From: Vesta saturnalis
Taxonomy: Eukaryota > Arthropoda > Insecta > Coleoptera > Lampyridae
DNA: 64,000 nucleotides
Direction: 5' to 3'
Assembly: GCA_036346205.1 (NCBI GenBank)
Contig: JARFJB010001278.1
Coordinates: 2,517,501 to 2,581,500, forward strand
Within the stretch, counting starts at the first letter, position 1. Each line of letters begins with the position of its first letter. This document shows positions 23,857-38,300 of the stretch, piece by piece. Below the pieces are notes generated by a model. It was not told the origin of the DNA. It saw only the letters and a list, made by a program, of their open reading frames with translations, and did not search any database. The position numbers were made by a program, and so were the translations under genes.

Positions 23857-24600
23857 ATGGCAAACATGCATTTATGTAATGGAATGACTGATGGTAATGC
23901 TCATGCATCAAGACGTATCTATCATGAAAGATTTCCTCAACGTGCGGTACCTAACGTAAGTACTTTTAAAAGACTCCAACTACGACTCTCTGAAACGGGC
24001 AGTTTTATGAAGTCTACGGTCGCCATAGGAAGACCCGTGACATTAAAAATAAGAAAAATATGTTCTAAATGAAATTGAGAAAAACCCTGAAACCTGTATG
24101 CGGAAAAGAACGAACGAACATGTACATTAACCATGTAACAGTATGGCAAATTTTATGAGACCAGCAGCTATATCCATATCACTTGCAACGTGTGCAATCT
24201 CTATTGCCAAAGGATTTGCCTCTGAGACTGGCCTTTTGCAATTAGTTACAAAGTAAAGTCGTAACAAATCCAGGTTTTTTTTTTAAGTCCGGTGTGTTTC
24301 ACGAATTTAACCAAAGGTTTTTAGAGTACGGTATTCCTGAGCTTTTAGAGGAAGTTTCACGTACGGAACGATATGTGGTATGTGGTACATGCACGACGGT
24401 GCTCCACCACACTTCAGTCTATTTGCGCGTCAATTTTTGGATAAAGATTAACCTAATAGTTAGATTGCAAGAGCAGAACCACAACCATGGGCTCCTCGTT
24501 CACTTGACATTAATCCTTTGGATTACCTTTAAGGAGACACCTCAAATCATTGGTGTAAAAGACTCCTGTTCAAAATTAAGAAGACCTGCGAAATAAAATA
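23857..24600 (+). pseudogene. DUF4817-type transposase relic, plus strand
   Basis: The N-terminal frame reads MANMHLCNGMTDGNAHASRR, then IYHERFPQRAVPNVSTFKRL and LSETGSF, the DUF4817 HTH. Around 24370-24560 broken frames give WYVVHARR/DGAPPHFS-like and SLDINPLDY-like blocks, then HLKSLVYKTPV. The middle of the gene is degraded. This is a separate lineage from the minus-strand copies. The right flank ends CACACCCTATATA, a plausible element terminus, at the start of the (TA)n tract. Confidence 0.72.
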
Positions 24601-24939
24601 ACCAATTCATGTATAATAATCAAAAATACATCAGGTATTTTCGAGAGAACCAGTAATTCAAAGATATGGCGAATAGACAGTTGCATTGCGGCCAAAGAGG
24701 GCCATTTCCAGCAGTTACTCTAGGAAAATGTTGCTGTTTAGTTTCAAACAACTTTTAAGAAATGTTATAGATTTTTTCATTGTGATTATTTTAAGTAAAT
24801 GCAGAATTTTTCAGAAAAGTTTAAAAAAAGTTATATTCAGGACTCTTTGGCTATCTATTAGTGTGTGCAGTTTTAATTAAGTAGCTGACACTATTCAAGA
24901 AATAAATAACAAAATCATAGATTTTTTTCAAATTTTCAC

Positions 24940-26439
<1,500 letters not shown>

Positions 26440-26440
<1 letters not shown>

Positions 26441-26890
26441 TTTACAAAAACTCATTTATTGAATTACAATTGTTTCGAAACACAGTGTCTTCTTCAGATT
26501 CAATCTTAAACTAACAACGTTACAAAATACTTAACCTATACTAATTGTGGTGAGAGGTTGATAATTAATTATGTGATGAAGAAGGAAGGTTGATGACATA
26601 TTACTTTGTTTTGATGGTTGTAATAGACAATTACAAAACTTCTTGAATTACTTAAGCATAATACATACGGATATTCCATTTACAGCAGAAGTTGAAACTA
26701 ATACACAAATTAACTTCTTAGACCTAACGAATACAAAAATAACAAATGTCATTCATATAATTACAAAATGGCGGCTTTTAATACCTATATTCATAGACTT
26801 CTAACTATTCCGATGTGAAAAACAAACTTTGAAGTAGAATTAAACATAATTAAACAAATTGACGTAAATAATGGTTACACAGAAACTGAT
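26440..26890 (+). pseudogene. Penelope-like element fragment (RT thumb region)
   Basis: From about 26645 the plus-strand frame reads NFLNYLSIIHTDIPFTAEVE, then TNTQINFLDLTNTKI. A shifted frame then gives MAAFNTYIHRLLTIP and EVELNIIKQIDVNNGY. These match the region after the RT catalytic core in Penelope-like elements (INFLDLTI, HKLAAFNS-IHRLL, IKQIA-NNGY). Upstream at about 26465-26505, CAATTGTTTCGAAACACAGT followed by CTTCTTCAGA resembles terminal sequence common in this class, in the opposite orientation. Confidence 0.75.
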
Positions 26891-26930
26891 TGTAACACCC
26901 ACCCATAAGCTACAATTTTAGCTGATAAAG

Positions 26931-27005
26931 GTTTGGGTGGGTGGGTGGGTGGTGGGTGGGTGGGTGGGTGTGTGGGTGTGTGGGTGGGTGGGTGTGTGGG
27001 TGTGT

Positions 27006-27059
<54 letters not shown>

Positions 27060-27067
27060 CGTGCGTG

Positions 27068-27099
<32 letters not shown>

Positions 27100-27103
27100 T
27101 GAG

Positions 27104-27143
<40 letters not shown>

Positions 27144-27147
27144 TACG

Positions 27148-27184
<37 letters not shown>

Positions 27185-27259
27185 GTGCGTGCGTGCGTGC
27201 GTGGTGTGTGTGTGTGTGTGTGTGTGTCTGTTGTCTGTGTCTGTGTGTCTGTGTCGTGT

Positions 27260-27348
<89 letters not shown>

Positions 27349-27429
27349 CGTGTGCGCGTGAGTACGTGTGTGTGTGTGCGGTGTGCGTGCGTGCATGCGT
27401 GTGTGCATGTGTGCTGTGTGCGCGCGTGT

Positions 27430-27479
<50 letters not shown>

Positions 27480-27590
27480 CGTGTGTGTGTGTGTGTGTGC
27501 GCACGTGGATGCGTGCGTGCGCGCAGCGTGTCTGTGTGTGTGGGTGCGTGTGTGCATGCGTACGTGCGTGTGTGTGTGTGAAAGTGTGCG
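26931..27590. repeat. GT-rich compound microsatellite
   Basis: Consecutive blocks of (GGGT)n, (GT)n, (GTGC)n, (TGTC) and (GT)n, with near-total strand asymmetry (G and T on the plus strand). All six frames are open, and the resulting cysteine/valine or threonine/histidine ORFs are not genes. Confidence 0.95.
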
Positions 27591-27808
27591 TGCCAGCCTA
27601 TTATTGGCAAGGCGCCAAGCAACTTCCCGTCATAACTCAGACTCTTCGTTCATCCATTCACTATTGCTCATAAAATCGGATACTTTCCTGAAATGTGTAT
27701 TAAACCAGTAATTAACAAATAACTGAGGTTTCCTTGTTTAATAAGCGCAAACCCTGTTGCGAGAATATTTTGTATGTCGTACAATCCTCTTGGAAAATTG
27801 TTTATTTT

Positions 27809-28277
<469 letters not shown>

Positions 28278-28279
<2 letters not shown>

Positions 28280-30769
28280 CTTTCAAGAATTATTATATTT
28301 CTGTTGTTTCGAGTAATGCTGATTCTTCTTTGTTATTATAACGATTTTCGTCGTCAGTTGTGTAGCTATTTAGTTCGTCTTCTATAATAAACAGTGTTAA
28401 CGTATTCGTAGCCTGGATGTTACGTGAAATGTTCTTAGTATGATTGTTTAGTACGGTATCATTTATTGACTGATTATTGTTTAATTGATGATAAAATTAT
28501 AATCATTAAATCGTTGCTTGCAAATTTCTATCGGAATTTATCAATTTTATTCGACGTTAGCTTGCTACGGGTTAAAATATTTGCGTAACAGGAAAAGGAT
28601 AACTACCAATAGCTCATGGAATGGGGGTGTGGTTGATGTTGACGTGCGTGTCGGGTGAATAGGAATGTCATTAATCAATATTGGAGCATTCATTAACCAC
28701 AGGGCGCCAGTTTGTTTGGAATCAAAGTATTGGTAAACCTAGCACACAATTAAACGCAGCAAATACATAACGCAATTCCATTAGCAAACCATTGTGAAGG
28801 CTTGCTTCCGTGATAAAATTTACCTACTGCATTTTTCTCGTTTATGGACCTACACATGGAACTAAATATCCATTTAAGTCGTAATTGACCACAAGATTGC
28901 TGCTTTCGTATTCACGGACAAGACCTGCCGAAAACCAAATATTTAAATGTATTTTTTCTAAAATTGTATGCCACACATCAGGGTCTCATCTCAACTTTAT
29001 ATGACCAGAATGATCTGAATTTTAACACCATCTCAATCTTAAAGTGCTTATGGCACCTTAAGATTTGCACCTTTGTCCTCTTTCCGATGACTTTTGGTAT
29101 CTTCTCAGCAAATTATTATTGATTCAATATGATACTTGATCCTCATATGCGTTGCTTAAGCAGGCAACACTGCACGATTACTCTTGACACGGCCGCGTGA
29201 AATTGCCTTCATGTCATTTTGACAAATGGGAATGCCAATACAGAAAAAAAATATTATGGCCTGTTCTAATGCAAATTAAGATATAATATATGTATGTTAT
29301 AGCTATAGGTATTGTGTGTTGTCTACCCTCCAGTACATAAGGCTTCTAAAATTCAATATAATCTGAAGCAAATTCAAAAATGGTAGAATAAAGAAAAAGG
29401 CGATTCACAGTTAGTCAAAGGTCATGGATAGTAACTAAGTACAAATATCTGTTCATGGCAATGACGCCGCATTAGTGCATTCTTCTTTTTGGTGTTAGCT
29501 TTCCTGCTTTTTCCAAACACTTTTAGATCTTATTTATGAATCTAGTACCGTAAAATTTGAAAACAAATAGCGGTTTTGTAACATTTTAGTATGAAGCTTT
29601 GATGTTTATAATTATGTCAGACATTTGCTGAGTTAAGATTCACAACCACTTTAACTTAGCTAAACAACAACGTGCGTATGTAATGCTATCGCTCTACTGC
29701 TAATGCGGCTTTGGGTGGTAGCAGTTTTGATCTTTTTTCATTCAACATTCTCTAAACAGCCATACACAAATGTTTTATCTTTCAGAACTTAGATATGTCC
29801 ATCTTGTTTGACCATAACTACCTCAACCTCGTTGGTTACGACTCATAATATTCGGTGTTGTCAATCTCGTACATTACTGTCCCACATGCGCCAATACCTT
29901 TATAGGTTTCCTGGTAGTTTTTAGAGTACTGAATCCAGATAGTATCTACGTTCTTGTCGTACCCAACCACTTTCTGTAAGTACCAGGTTTATGAACGAGA
30001 ATCAAATAAAATATCTCACCAGTTATAATTGAATCTCACTTTTGCCACACGACTTAGACTTCAGTATAAGGAAATGTGAGAACTTGATACAACCTTACAG
30101 TACCTTAGGTACTATGTAATAGTAGCTAGATTAATGAAAATGTTTGCGGTGGTCAATCAGCCAACGTTACAAATGGAGGACTAGCTGACTGTATACATTT
30201 CGATTGGAAGAAGACAAGGTTGACTGTTATCCCGTTTCCTATGTCATAAGTATCAAGAATTAGTTTTCAATATTTCATTAGAAGATATAGAAGACATAGA
30301 CAATACTGTAATTTTCGGGAACAGCTTTGGCCTGATATATTTTCTGTAAAATACTTGAATATCGATGTATGCATTACGATCGTTTTGAGTAAATTTATGT
30401 ATTAACTTTGTATTTAAAAATGTGCCGTTAATAAATATTAAAGGTCAAAAATCCAGCCAAAGTACATTGACATTTATAGAAATCTTTAAAACTGTAAAAG
30501 CGATACATATCTAGATAACCGGATCAAAAGCCCTTGTGAAAAAAAAATTCTGTTTACAGCTTAATAGTATTTAAGATAATAATAACATCAATTCTGTCCT
30601 TAACTTTATTTTCATTAATCGTTACATCGATAAAAAATTCAAGGAGGGCTATTCCCCTACCCAAAGGATCTATTTACGTTATAAAAAGATCGATTGATCG
30701 CATCTAAACAAGTGACAACAAAACCTATCACAGTTTGATTTTGTCTTTTACAAATCGTACTTAGTCAAT
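28278..30769. other. Unassigned sequence upstream of troponin C gene B
   Basis: No recognised coding segment. It contains the second copy of the block shared with 25.4 kb (about 28612-28910) and probably holds the promoter and 5' UTR of gene B. No promoter motif was convincing. Confidence 0.45.
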
Positions 30770-31558
30770 ATGGTAATGTAATGTAAAGAACAATTTCACT
30801 ACATAATTTAAAATAGCCGAAAACTTTACAGAAAGTTCCTGTACTAAACGAGTTGGATGAAGCGGCGAAAAAACAATTAGAAGAACTTTCCCAGAAATTA
30901 GAATTACACAAAGATCAACTAGTGTGTAAGTATTCAGATACATTATACGCGAAATTCTTCATTTTCAATTTTAGTGTTACAACAGACATTCGTGGCGTTT
31001 GATGTTGATAAGAAAGGTTACATTGATATTGAAATGATTGGACAAATTTTGGATATGTTGGGTCATCAATTAACATCTGATGAATTACAGGTAAATGTTG
31101 TGAAGTAAATAACTTTTACAAAAAACAAATTGTGTAATTAAGGCCATTGTTGCTGAAATTGACGAAGATGGGAACGGTGAATTAAGCTTTGAAGAATTTG
31201 CACATTTATCTGCACGATTTTTAATAGAGGAAGAGGAAGACACCGAAGCGATACTGAAAGAATTAAAAGACGCTTTTAGATTATACGATAAAGAGGGTAT
31301 GCCAACTTAAACTTTATGCGAAGTTTTCACTTTATCCATTTTAGGATTAGGATTTATAACAACAGATTTATTACGCGAAATATTAAAGGAATTAGACGAG
31401 AAAATGTCGAAAGAGGATTTAGATCAAATGATTGAGGAAATAGATACCGATGGTTCTGGAACTGTCGATTGGGACGGTAATGTTTAATCTTGTATAACCA
31501 TAAGTGTTAAGTTAATGTTACGCTTATTTTAGAATTCAAGGCGATGATGATCGGTTAA
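30770..31558 (+). CDS. Troponin C, gene B
   Basis: A four-EF-hand calcium sensor of the muscle thin filament. Six coding exons join perfectly in frame: 30770-30772 (ATG alone, donor GTAATG), 30832-30925, 30975-31090, 31143-31296, 31345-31476 and 31533-31558 (TAA), giving 174 residues. A first intron right after ATG is, to my knowledge, usual for insect troponin C genes. EF loops lie at residues 42-53 (DVDKKGYIDIEM, no acidic 12th residue), 78-89 (DEDGNGELSFEE, intact), 120-131 (DKEGLGFITTDL, degenerate) and 156-167 (DTDGSGTVDWDE, intact). Sites II and IV should therefore bind calcium. The N terminus before loop I is about 20 residues longer than usual and rich in charged residues (residues 2-32). 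The intron after residue 122 is absent from gene A. Confidence 0.93.
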
Positions 31559-32392
31559 ATGAAAATTAATCAATGTTGGCTAATTATAAATCGTAATTCA
31601 GATGGTGACAGTGTTCCTTGCTTAATTTTATCTTGACTATCTGCCAAATATTTTTAATTTATTTTTGAGTATGTAGTTAATTACGCATTATCTTGTACGG
31701 GTATTGCAGTTACCTGAGTGGAAAATTATATGTTGATATAATTTATTTTTATGAATTTTCTGTCACACATCACTGTTGGGAGTTTATTAGAAAACTCATT
31801 TAAAAAATAATACGTTTCGTTAACAAAATACAAAATCATAAAGTTTTTATTATTACACTGCTTTCAGTGATAATAGTATGCATGTACCTCTCATAAATAA
31901 AAAATTTTCACTCACAAGTTAGTTGGTTTGAAGAACGTCGAGCATACAGTGTGCCCAAGATAAGAACGCATAGCTTGGGGATCTCAAAAGCTATAAAAGA
32001 TACAGAGTCGGTTAAATTAGAAAAAAGTTGCGAAGGGGGAGATCTTACAAACAGCGTTTAAAATGGTCAATTATCTTTTTTGTTTCTTATATACTTTGAA
32101 AGTATTCTTTCTCCTTGCCACTTTTTGAGCTATACAAGATGTATCTATAAATTTTATGCGGACGTTTTCTTTGCGAGTAAATATCATTTTTTTGATATGG
32201 TGCGAAAACATAATACACCATGTGTTAGACTATACGTAACCATTCCAATGAGGTACAATACAATGTGATTCATGGCAAGCTTATTACCAAAAATTTTTTT
32301 TAAATTTCTTTCATTTTTACCTTCCAACATACATATACATATGAACGTATGGAAGGTTATGCAATAAACTTTTGTCACTATCGCTAAATCGA
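31559..32392. other. 3' flank of gene B, no further gene
   Basis: AT-rich sequence. CATACAGTGTGCCCAAGAT at about 31943 resembles the outer terminus of mariner-superfamily elements (TACAGGGTGTCCCA), but no element body was recognised. Confidence 0.45.
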
Positions 32393-34766
32393 CTTGCGTG
32401 TGCGTGTGCGTGTGCATGCGGGTCTGTGTGCGTGTGCGTGTCGTGTGCGTGTGTGTGTGTGCGTGCGTGTGCGTGTGGTGTGGTGTGTGTGTGTGTGTGC
32501 GCTGTGCGTGTGCGTATGTGCGTGTGTGCGTGTGCGACTGTGCGTGTGTGCAACTGTGCGTAAGTTCGTGTGTGCGTGTGCGTGTGTGCGTGTGCGTGTG
32601 TCGTGTGTGCGTGTGTGCGTGCTGCGTGTGTGCGTGTGTGCGTGTCGCGTGTGCGTGTGCGTGTGCGTGTGTGCGTTGTGCGTGTGTGTTCGTGTGCGTG
32701 TGCGTGTGTGCGTGTGTCGTGTGGTGTGTGTGTGTCGTTCTGTGTGTGTGTTTGTGCGTTGCGCGTGTGGCGTGTGTGCGTGTGTGCGTGTGTCGTGTGT
32801 GCGTGTGTGCGTGTGGTGTGTGTGTGTGTGTGTGTCGTGTGCGTGTGTGGTGTGCGTGTGTGCGTGTGCGTGTGCGTGTGTGTGGCGTGTGTGCGTTGTG
32901 GTGTGTGCGTGTGTGCGTGTGCGTGTGTGCGTGTGTGTGCGTGTGTGCGTGTGTGCGTCTGTGCGTGTGTGCGGTGTGTGGGCGTTGTGGGTGGTGTGTG
33001 TGCTGTGTGCGTCGTGTGCGTGTGCGGTGTGCGTGTGTGCGTGTGTGCTGTGGTGTGCGTGTGCGTGCGTGTGTGCGTGTGTGCAGTGTGTGCGTGTTGC
33101 GTGTATGTGTTGTGCGTATCGTGCGTGTGTGCGGTTGTGCGTGTGTGCGTGTGTGCGTGTGTGCGTGGCGTGTGTGCTGTAGTGTGCGTGTGTGCGTTGT
33201 GCGTGTGCGTATCGTGTGTGCGTTGTGCGTGTATGTGTGCGTGTGCGTGTGCGTGTGTGCTGCGTGTGTGCGTGTCGTGGCGTGTGTGTGCGTGTGGTGT
33301 GTGTGTGTGTGGTGTCGTGTGCGTGTTGCGTGGTTGCGTGTGTGCGTGTGTGCGTGGTGTGCGATGTGTGTCGTGTGTGCGTGTGTGTGTGTGCGTGTTG
33401 TGCGTGTGTGCGTGTGGGCGTGTGCGTTCGTGTGCTGTGTGCGTTGTACGTTGTGCGCGTGTGTGTGCGTGTTGTGTTGCGCTGTCATCGCGTTGCGTGC
33501 GTTGCGTGTGCGTGTGTGCGTGTGTGCGTGTGCGTGTGTGCATGTGTGGTTCTGCGTGTAGCGTGCGTGCGTTGTGCGTGTGCGGTGTGCGTGTATCCGT
33601 GTTGCGTCTGTGCGTCTATTCTTGTGTGCTGTGTGCGTGTGTGCGTTGCGTGTTGCGTGTGTGCGTGTGTGCATGTGGCGTGTTGCTGTGTACGTGTGCG
33701 TATATGCTGTGTGTGCTTGTACGACTGTGCGTATGTACGTGTGTGCGTGTGTGCCTGTGTGCGTGTTGCGTATTTGTGTGCGTGTGTGCTGTGTGCGTGG
33801 CGTGTGCTGTGTGCGTGTGCATGTGTACGTGTGTGCGTGTGCGTGTGTGGGTGTGCTGCGTTTGTGTGCGTGTGTGCGTGTGTGCGTTTGGGAGTTTGGG
33901 CGTGTTGCATATTTTCGTGTGTGCGTTGTGCGTGTGTACGTGTGCGTGTGTGCGTGTGCTGTGTGCATGTGCGCGTTGTGCTTGCGTATGTGTGCGTATG
34001 TGCGTTAGTACGCACGTTTGTACGTGCGTGCGGTGTGCTGTGTGCGTGTGTACAGTGTGAGTGTGTCTGCGTGTAGCTGTGCGTATGCGGTGTGTGTGTC
34101 GTGCGTGTGTGCGTGTATGCTGTGTGCGTCTGTGTGTCTATTCTTGTGTTGCGTGTAGTGCGTTTGCGCGTATGTGCTGTGTGCGTGTGTGCATGTGCGC
34201 GTGTGTGCTTGTGTACGTGTGCTGTATATGCGTGTGCTTGTGCGACTGTAGCGTATGTACGTGTGTGCGTGATGTGCCTGTGTACGTTGTGCGTGTGTGC
34301 GTGTGTCGTGTGCGTTTGGCGTGTGTGCTGTGTGCGTTTGGGAGTTTGGGCTGTGTGCATATTGCTGCGTGTCGTGCGTGTGTGCGTGTGTACGTGTGTG
34401 CGTGTGTGCGTGTGTGCGTGTGCATGTGCGCGTTGTGCGTGTGTGCGTGGGCGTGTGTGCGTGTGTGCGTGTGTGCATGTACGTGTGCGTGTGTGCCTGT
34501 GTGGTGTGTGCGTTTGGGCGTGTGTGCGTGTGTGCGTTTGGGAGTTAAATGGGCGTGTGCATATTTGCGTGTGTGCGTGTGTGCGTGTGTACTGTGTGCG
34601 TGTGTGCGTGTGTGCGTGTGTGCATGTGCGACGTGTGTGCTTGCGTATGTCTGCGTATGTGCGTTAGTACGCACGTTTGTACGTGCGTGCGGGTGTGCGT
34701 TGTGCATGTGCGCGTGTGTGCTTGTGTACGCGTGCGACTGTGCGTGTGCGTATGTGCGTGTGCGCT

Positions 34767-34797
<31 letters not shown>

Positions 34798-35395
34798 CGT
34801 GTGTGCGTGTGTGCGTTTGGGCGTTTGGGCGTGTGTGCATATTGCGTGTGTGCGTGTCTGCGTGTGTACGTGTGTGTGTGCGTGTGTAAGTGTGCGTGAG
34901 TGCGTATGTGCGTGTGTGCGAATGTGTGTGTGCGTGTGTGCGTGCGTGCATGCCTGCGTGTGCGTGCGTGCGTGTTTGCGCGCGCTGGTGCGTTAGTACG
35001 CACGTTTGTACGTGCGTGCGGTGTGCGTGTGCATGTGCGCGTTGTGCTTGTGTACGTGTGCGTATGTGCGTGTGTGCGTGTGCGACTGTGCGTATGTTCG
35101 TGTGTTCGTGTGTGCATGTGTGCGCGTGTGCGTGTGGCTGTGTGCGTGGGCGTGTGCGTGTGTGCGTGTGTGCGTGTGTGCGTGTGCGTGTGTGCGTGTG
35201 TACGTGTGTGCTTGTGTGCGTGTGTGGTGTGTGCGTTTGGGCGTGTGTGCGTGTGTGCGTTTGGGCGTTTGGGCGTGTGTGCATATTTGCGTGTGTGCGT
35301 GTGTACGTGTGTGCGTGTGTGCGTGTTTGCGTGCGTGCGTGTTTGCGCGCGCAGGTGTAGTACGCACGTTTGTACGTGCGTGCGGGTGTGCGTAA
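32393..35395. repeat. 3-kb GTGTGC-type satellite with higher-order structure
   Basis: Irregular GTGTGCGT repeats fill 3 kb. A palindromic marker (ACGCACGT, four bases, ACGTGCGT) recurs at 34008, 34667, 34996 and 35360, that is at 659, 329 and 364 bp. A second marker, CGTTTGGGAGTTTGGG or CGTTTGGGCGTTTGGG, occurs near 33887, 34336, 34817 and 35257. The right half is therefore a higher-order repeat of about 330 bp. The many long cysteine/valine and histidine/threonine frames are by-products. Confidence 0.9.
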
Positions 35396-38300
35396 AATAG
35401 AGGTTGCATAGTTATCCTAAGAAAATTATTTCTTTTCTTTTAATTTTTTGAGATAGCATCTAGATGTCTGTTAAGCTCTCTCTGACATAAAGTTTTAAAT
35501 GTCTGTTTGACATAGATAATTGCTTCTGTTTTTACAATGTTACTTATTTTCGTAATGAACTTATTATAAAAGAGGTTGCATAATTATCAAAGAAAAAATT
35601 ATTTCATTTCTGTTAATTTCCATTTTGTACGTTGGAAGGTCGTATGGTATTCCAGACCAGATATTTGTGATTTGTACATCGTATTGGGTTTGGCAGTTAT
35701 GACAATGTTGTTCACTAAAATCAACCTGATTGATCATTTTACAAACAAAATGATATACCGTGCGTCCCAGAAGTAATATTTAATTTCTATAATCACTAAA
35801 TGAGGACTTGTTCGAAAAAACCCTCGGACCCGTAGATTTTGTTTTTTGTTTACATTAGTAGACTTAGAACAAAAAACGGTTTACAGTTCTAACACTTTTA
35901 AAAAAATGCAGATTGTGTACACATGTGTACAGTAATCGTTTATTTGTTGTTCATTATGCTGAGAGTTAAACAAATTTTAATTATTATTAGTGATTCACCT
36001 TCCCCAAAAAATGAGTTACAAACAAAAAAACGTTCCCAAAATAAATGTATGGGCATTTTTTTTTAATTTTCAACATGTTATTCTTAAGTACCTAATAAAT
36101 ACACATTTTATAATGGTAATCCTAACGGTTTTAATGGTGCCCCTGAAAAAGTAAACGTTTCTACAATTGATGATATCCATGCAAAATAAACATCATATGA
36201 TAGGTACTTATGCTGTTGTTAGACCGGCGCTCACTATTTTAAATCTATTGTTAGCCAACTGACCCTTGAACTGCACGGCAGTTAACTAGTTTGCTACGTG
36301 CAGGAACGGGAAGCGAAGAAAAAGACAAAAAGGAGATGGGTCACTACTCATCTCCGGATGTAAGGAATCGTCGGCGTCTGTCGGTTGGGGCGTGGTCAAG
36401 AAAGTTCCAGCAGAGATGAAAGGGCTCCAGGAACAAGTAGAACTGACCGTTATCCCAGCCCCTGAATAACGATGTCAAAGAGAGGCGAGTAGGTAACCAT
36501 AGGAAAGGAAAAAGGAGAAACTAATAGATAAAGGAAAAGAGTTTTGCGGGATACAACAAAACCTATAATTATTAAATCACATAAAGAATACATATAAAAA
36601 TAGAACGTGTTTCAAAATAAATAAATTCTAACAGAAAACAAGTAAATTGGCAGTTAACGTCCAAAAGTACGCAGTTAAACAAAAGTAGATTTATAAGTGT
36701 ATAGCCTAGATACGTCAGTTAATTAAAAAATATAAAGAAAAAAAACAAAAAGAAAATATTGACATCACAAGTTCAAAACAAAATTAATCCACAAAACGTT
36801 AAAAGCACGGAAGGATAATTTTATAGTAAATTATAATTGTAGATAAATAGGAACCTGATTATTTTCGAAAGGTCTTCCTAAGGTAAAGCAGAATTTTTTT
36901 AATGGTAAAAAGTTACTATAAATGATAATTTAAATTCAGAATACTTGTTATGTCCTAACAAAGATTTAATTTAAGAAATTTGAAAGAGAACGTATAGAAA
37001 ACATAAAATTTAATCAATTACCAATATCAAATTAAAATTTAAAACATATATCTAAAACTAAACTACTGTGCGCAGGTTTGTTTGATAGTTAATACGTCAC
37101 AAACATTAAAAGATAAAAATATGGCCGACAGCTGATTACAAAGCGGTCGTCGTTAAAAGAACGATTTACACAAAAATTAAATTAAAGCTCTAATTAAAAA
37201 GTAAGTAATGTAGTGATGAAGTAGTACATTATTTTTGAACAATTATAATTATAGATTGCAAACAATAAAACAAAGAAAAAGTAAATGGAAAAAGGGATTT
37301 CAGATAAGGTTAAAGGTAAATAGTGTTTTAGTGAAAGCAAGGAGTTATTTTGGTATTATTTTCTCATTTTAGTATTAAGGAAAGGAGCAGCAACGAAATG
37401 AGGTTTTAGGTATAGGTGTAAAAATTATAATTAAAAACGTCTGACCTTTTGTTGATTTGCACGATGTGGTATCCTACTCTGCTTAAGCTATTTTTCTACA
37501 GGATGAACCAAAAATGTATCAAAGTGGAATTTCTAGGTAAGTTACAACACAGACAAGTACATATTGTATCCTCTTAAACTTCCTTTAGTTGTAAAAAAAA
37601 ATATGGAACAGTAGCGACAACAACCAAAACAAAAATTACTGCAAGTGCAACTACAAGTGTAACTGCAAGGTCAAAGGAAAGTTCAAGCTGAAAATTGTAA
37701 TGATTCATTAGAAAAGGCCACAAAATAATAGATTCACATACATCTATGATGCAAGGCGAGCTGTTCGTGATAAATTGTATGAATGGTATACTTCAAAACC
37801 GCAATATGCGAAAAAAACAATGAATACTCAGCACTCTTGAGTAGAAACCTTATTTCCATTGTGAAACAATTCCTTTTTAAATATCCTTCTAGAGAAGATT
37901 GAAAATTAATACGAAAACTTATTTAGAATTCTTCAGCAACCAAACATCAAAGTTAACTCAATCAAAAAAGTTTTACGTATAATGAGTATTATCTATTAAC
38001 CAGTCAAATGCGTGTTAAAATGCAAGAGATTACAAATTTTGAATAGCCAAATGTAAAGTTAAAATGCAAGAGATTATAAATTGTTGAGAAGCCATTGCAA
38101 AAATAAAAAGTGTTTTGTATAAAAGTATAGGCAACCAAAAGTACTTGAATGTATATTAATTGTGTAGCATTAAGGTTAATATAAAAAAATGTAAAATTCT
38201 ATCCCAATTAAATGAATAATTAAAAACTTTTTGTTACAAGCTTCACAGGTCAAATTCCGGAAAAAAGAAAAAAAAATACCGATTGATTCATTTTACTCAC

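Noticed and set aside
32184..35409. Frames of up to nearly 600 codons (His/Thr/Arg or Cys/Val) in the 3-kb GTGTGC tract
   Set aside because: Simple-repeat artefact with dipeptide-like composition, overlapping frames on both strands and no domain.
36225..36500. GC-richer island as a defined LTR
   Set aside because: No paired copy, terminal motif or target duplication could be found by eye.
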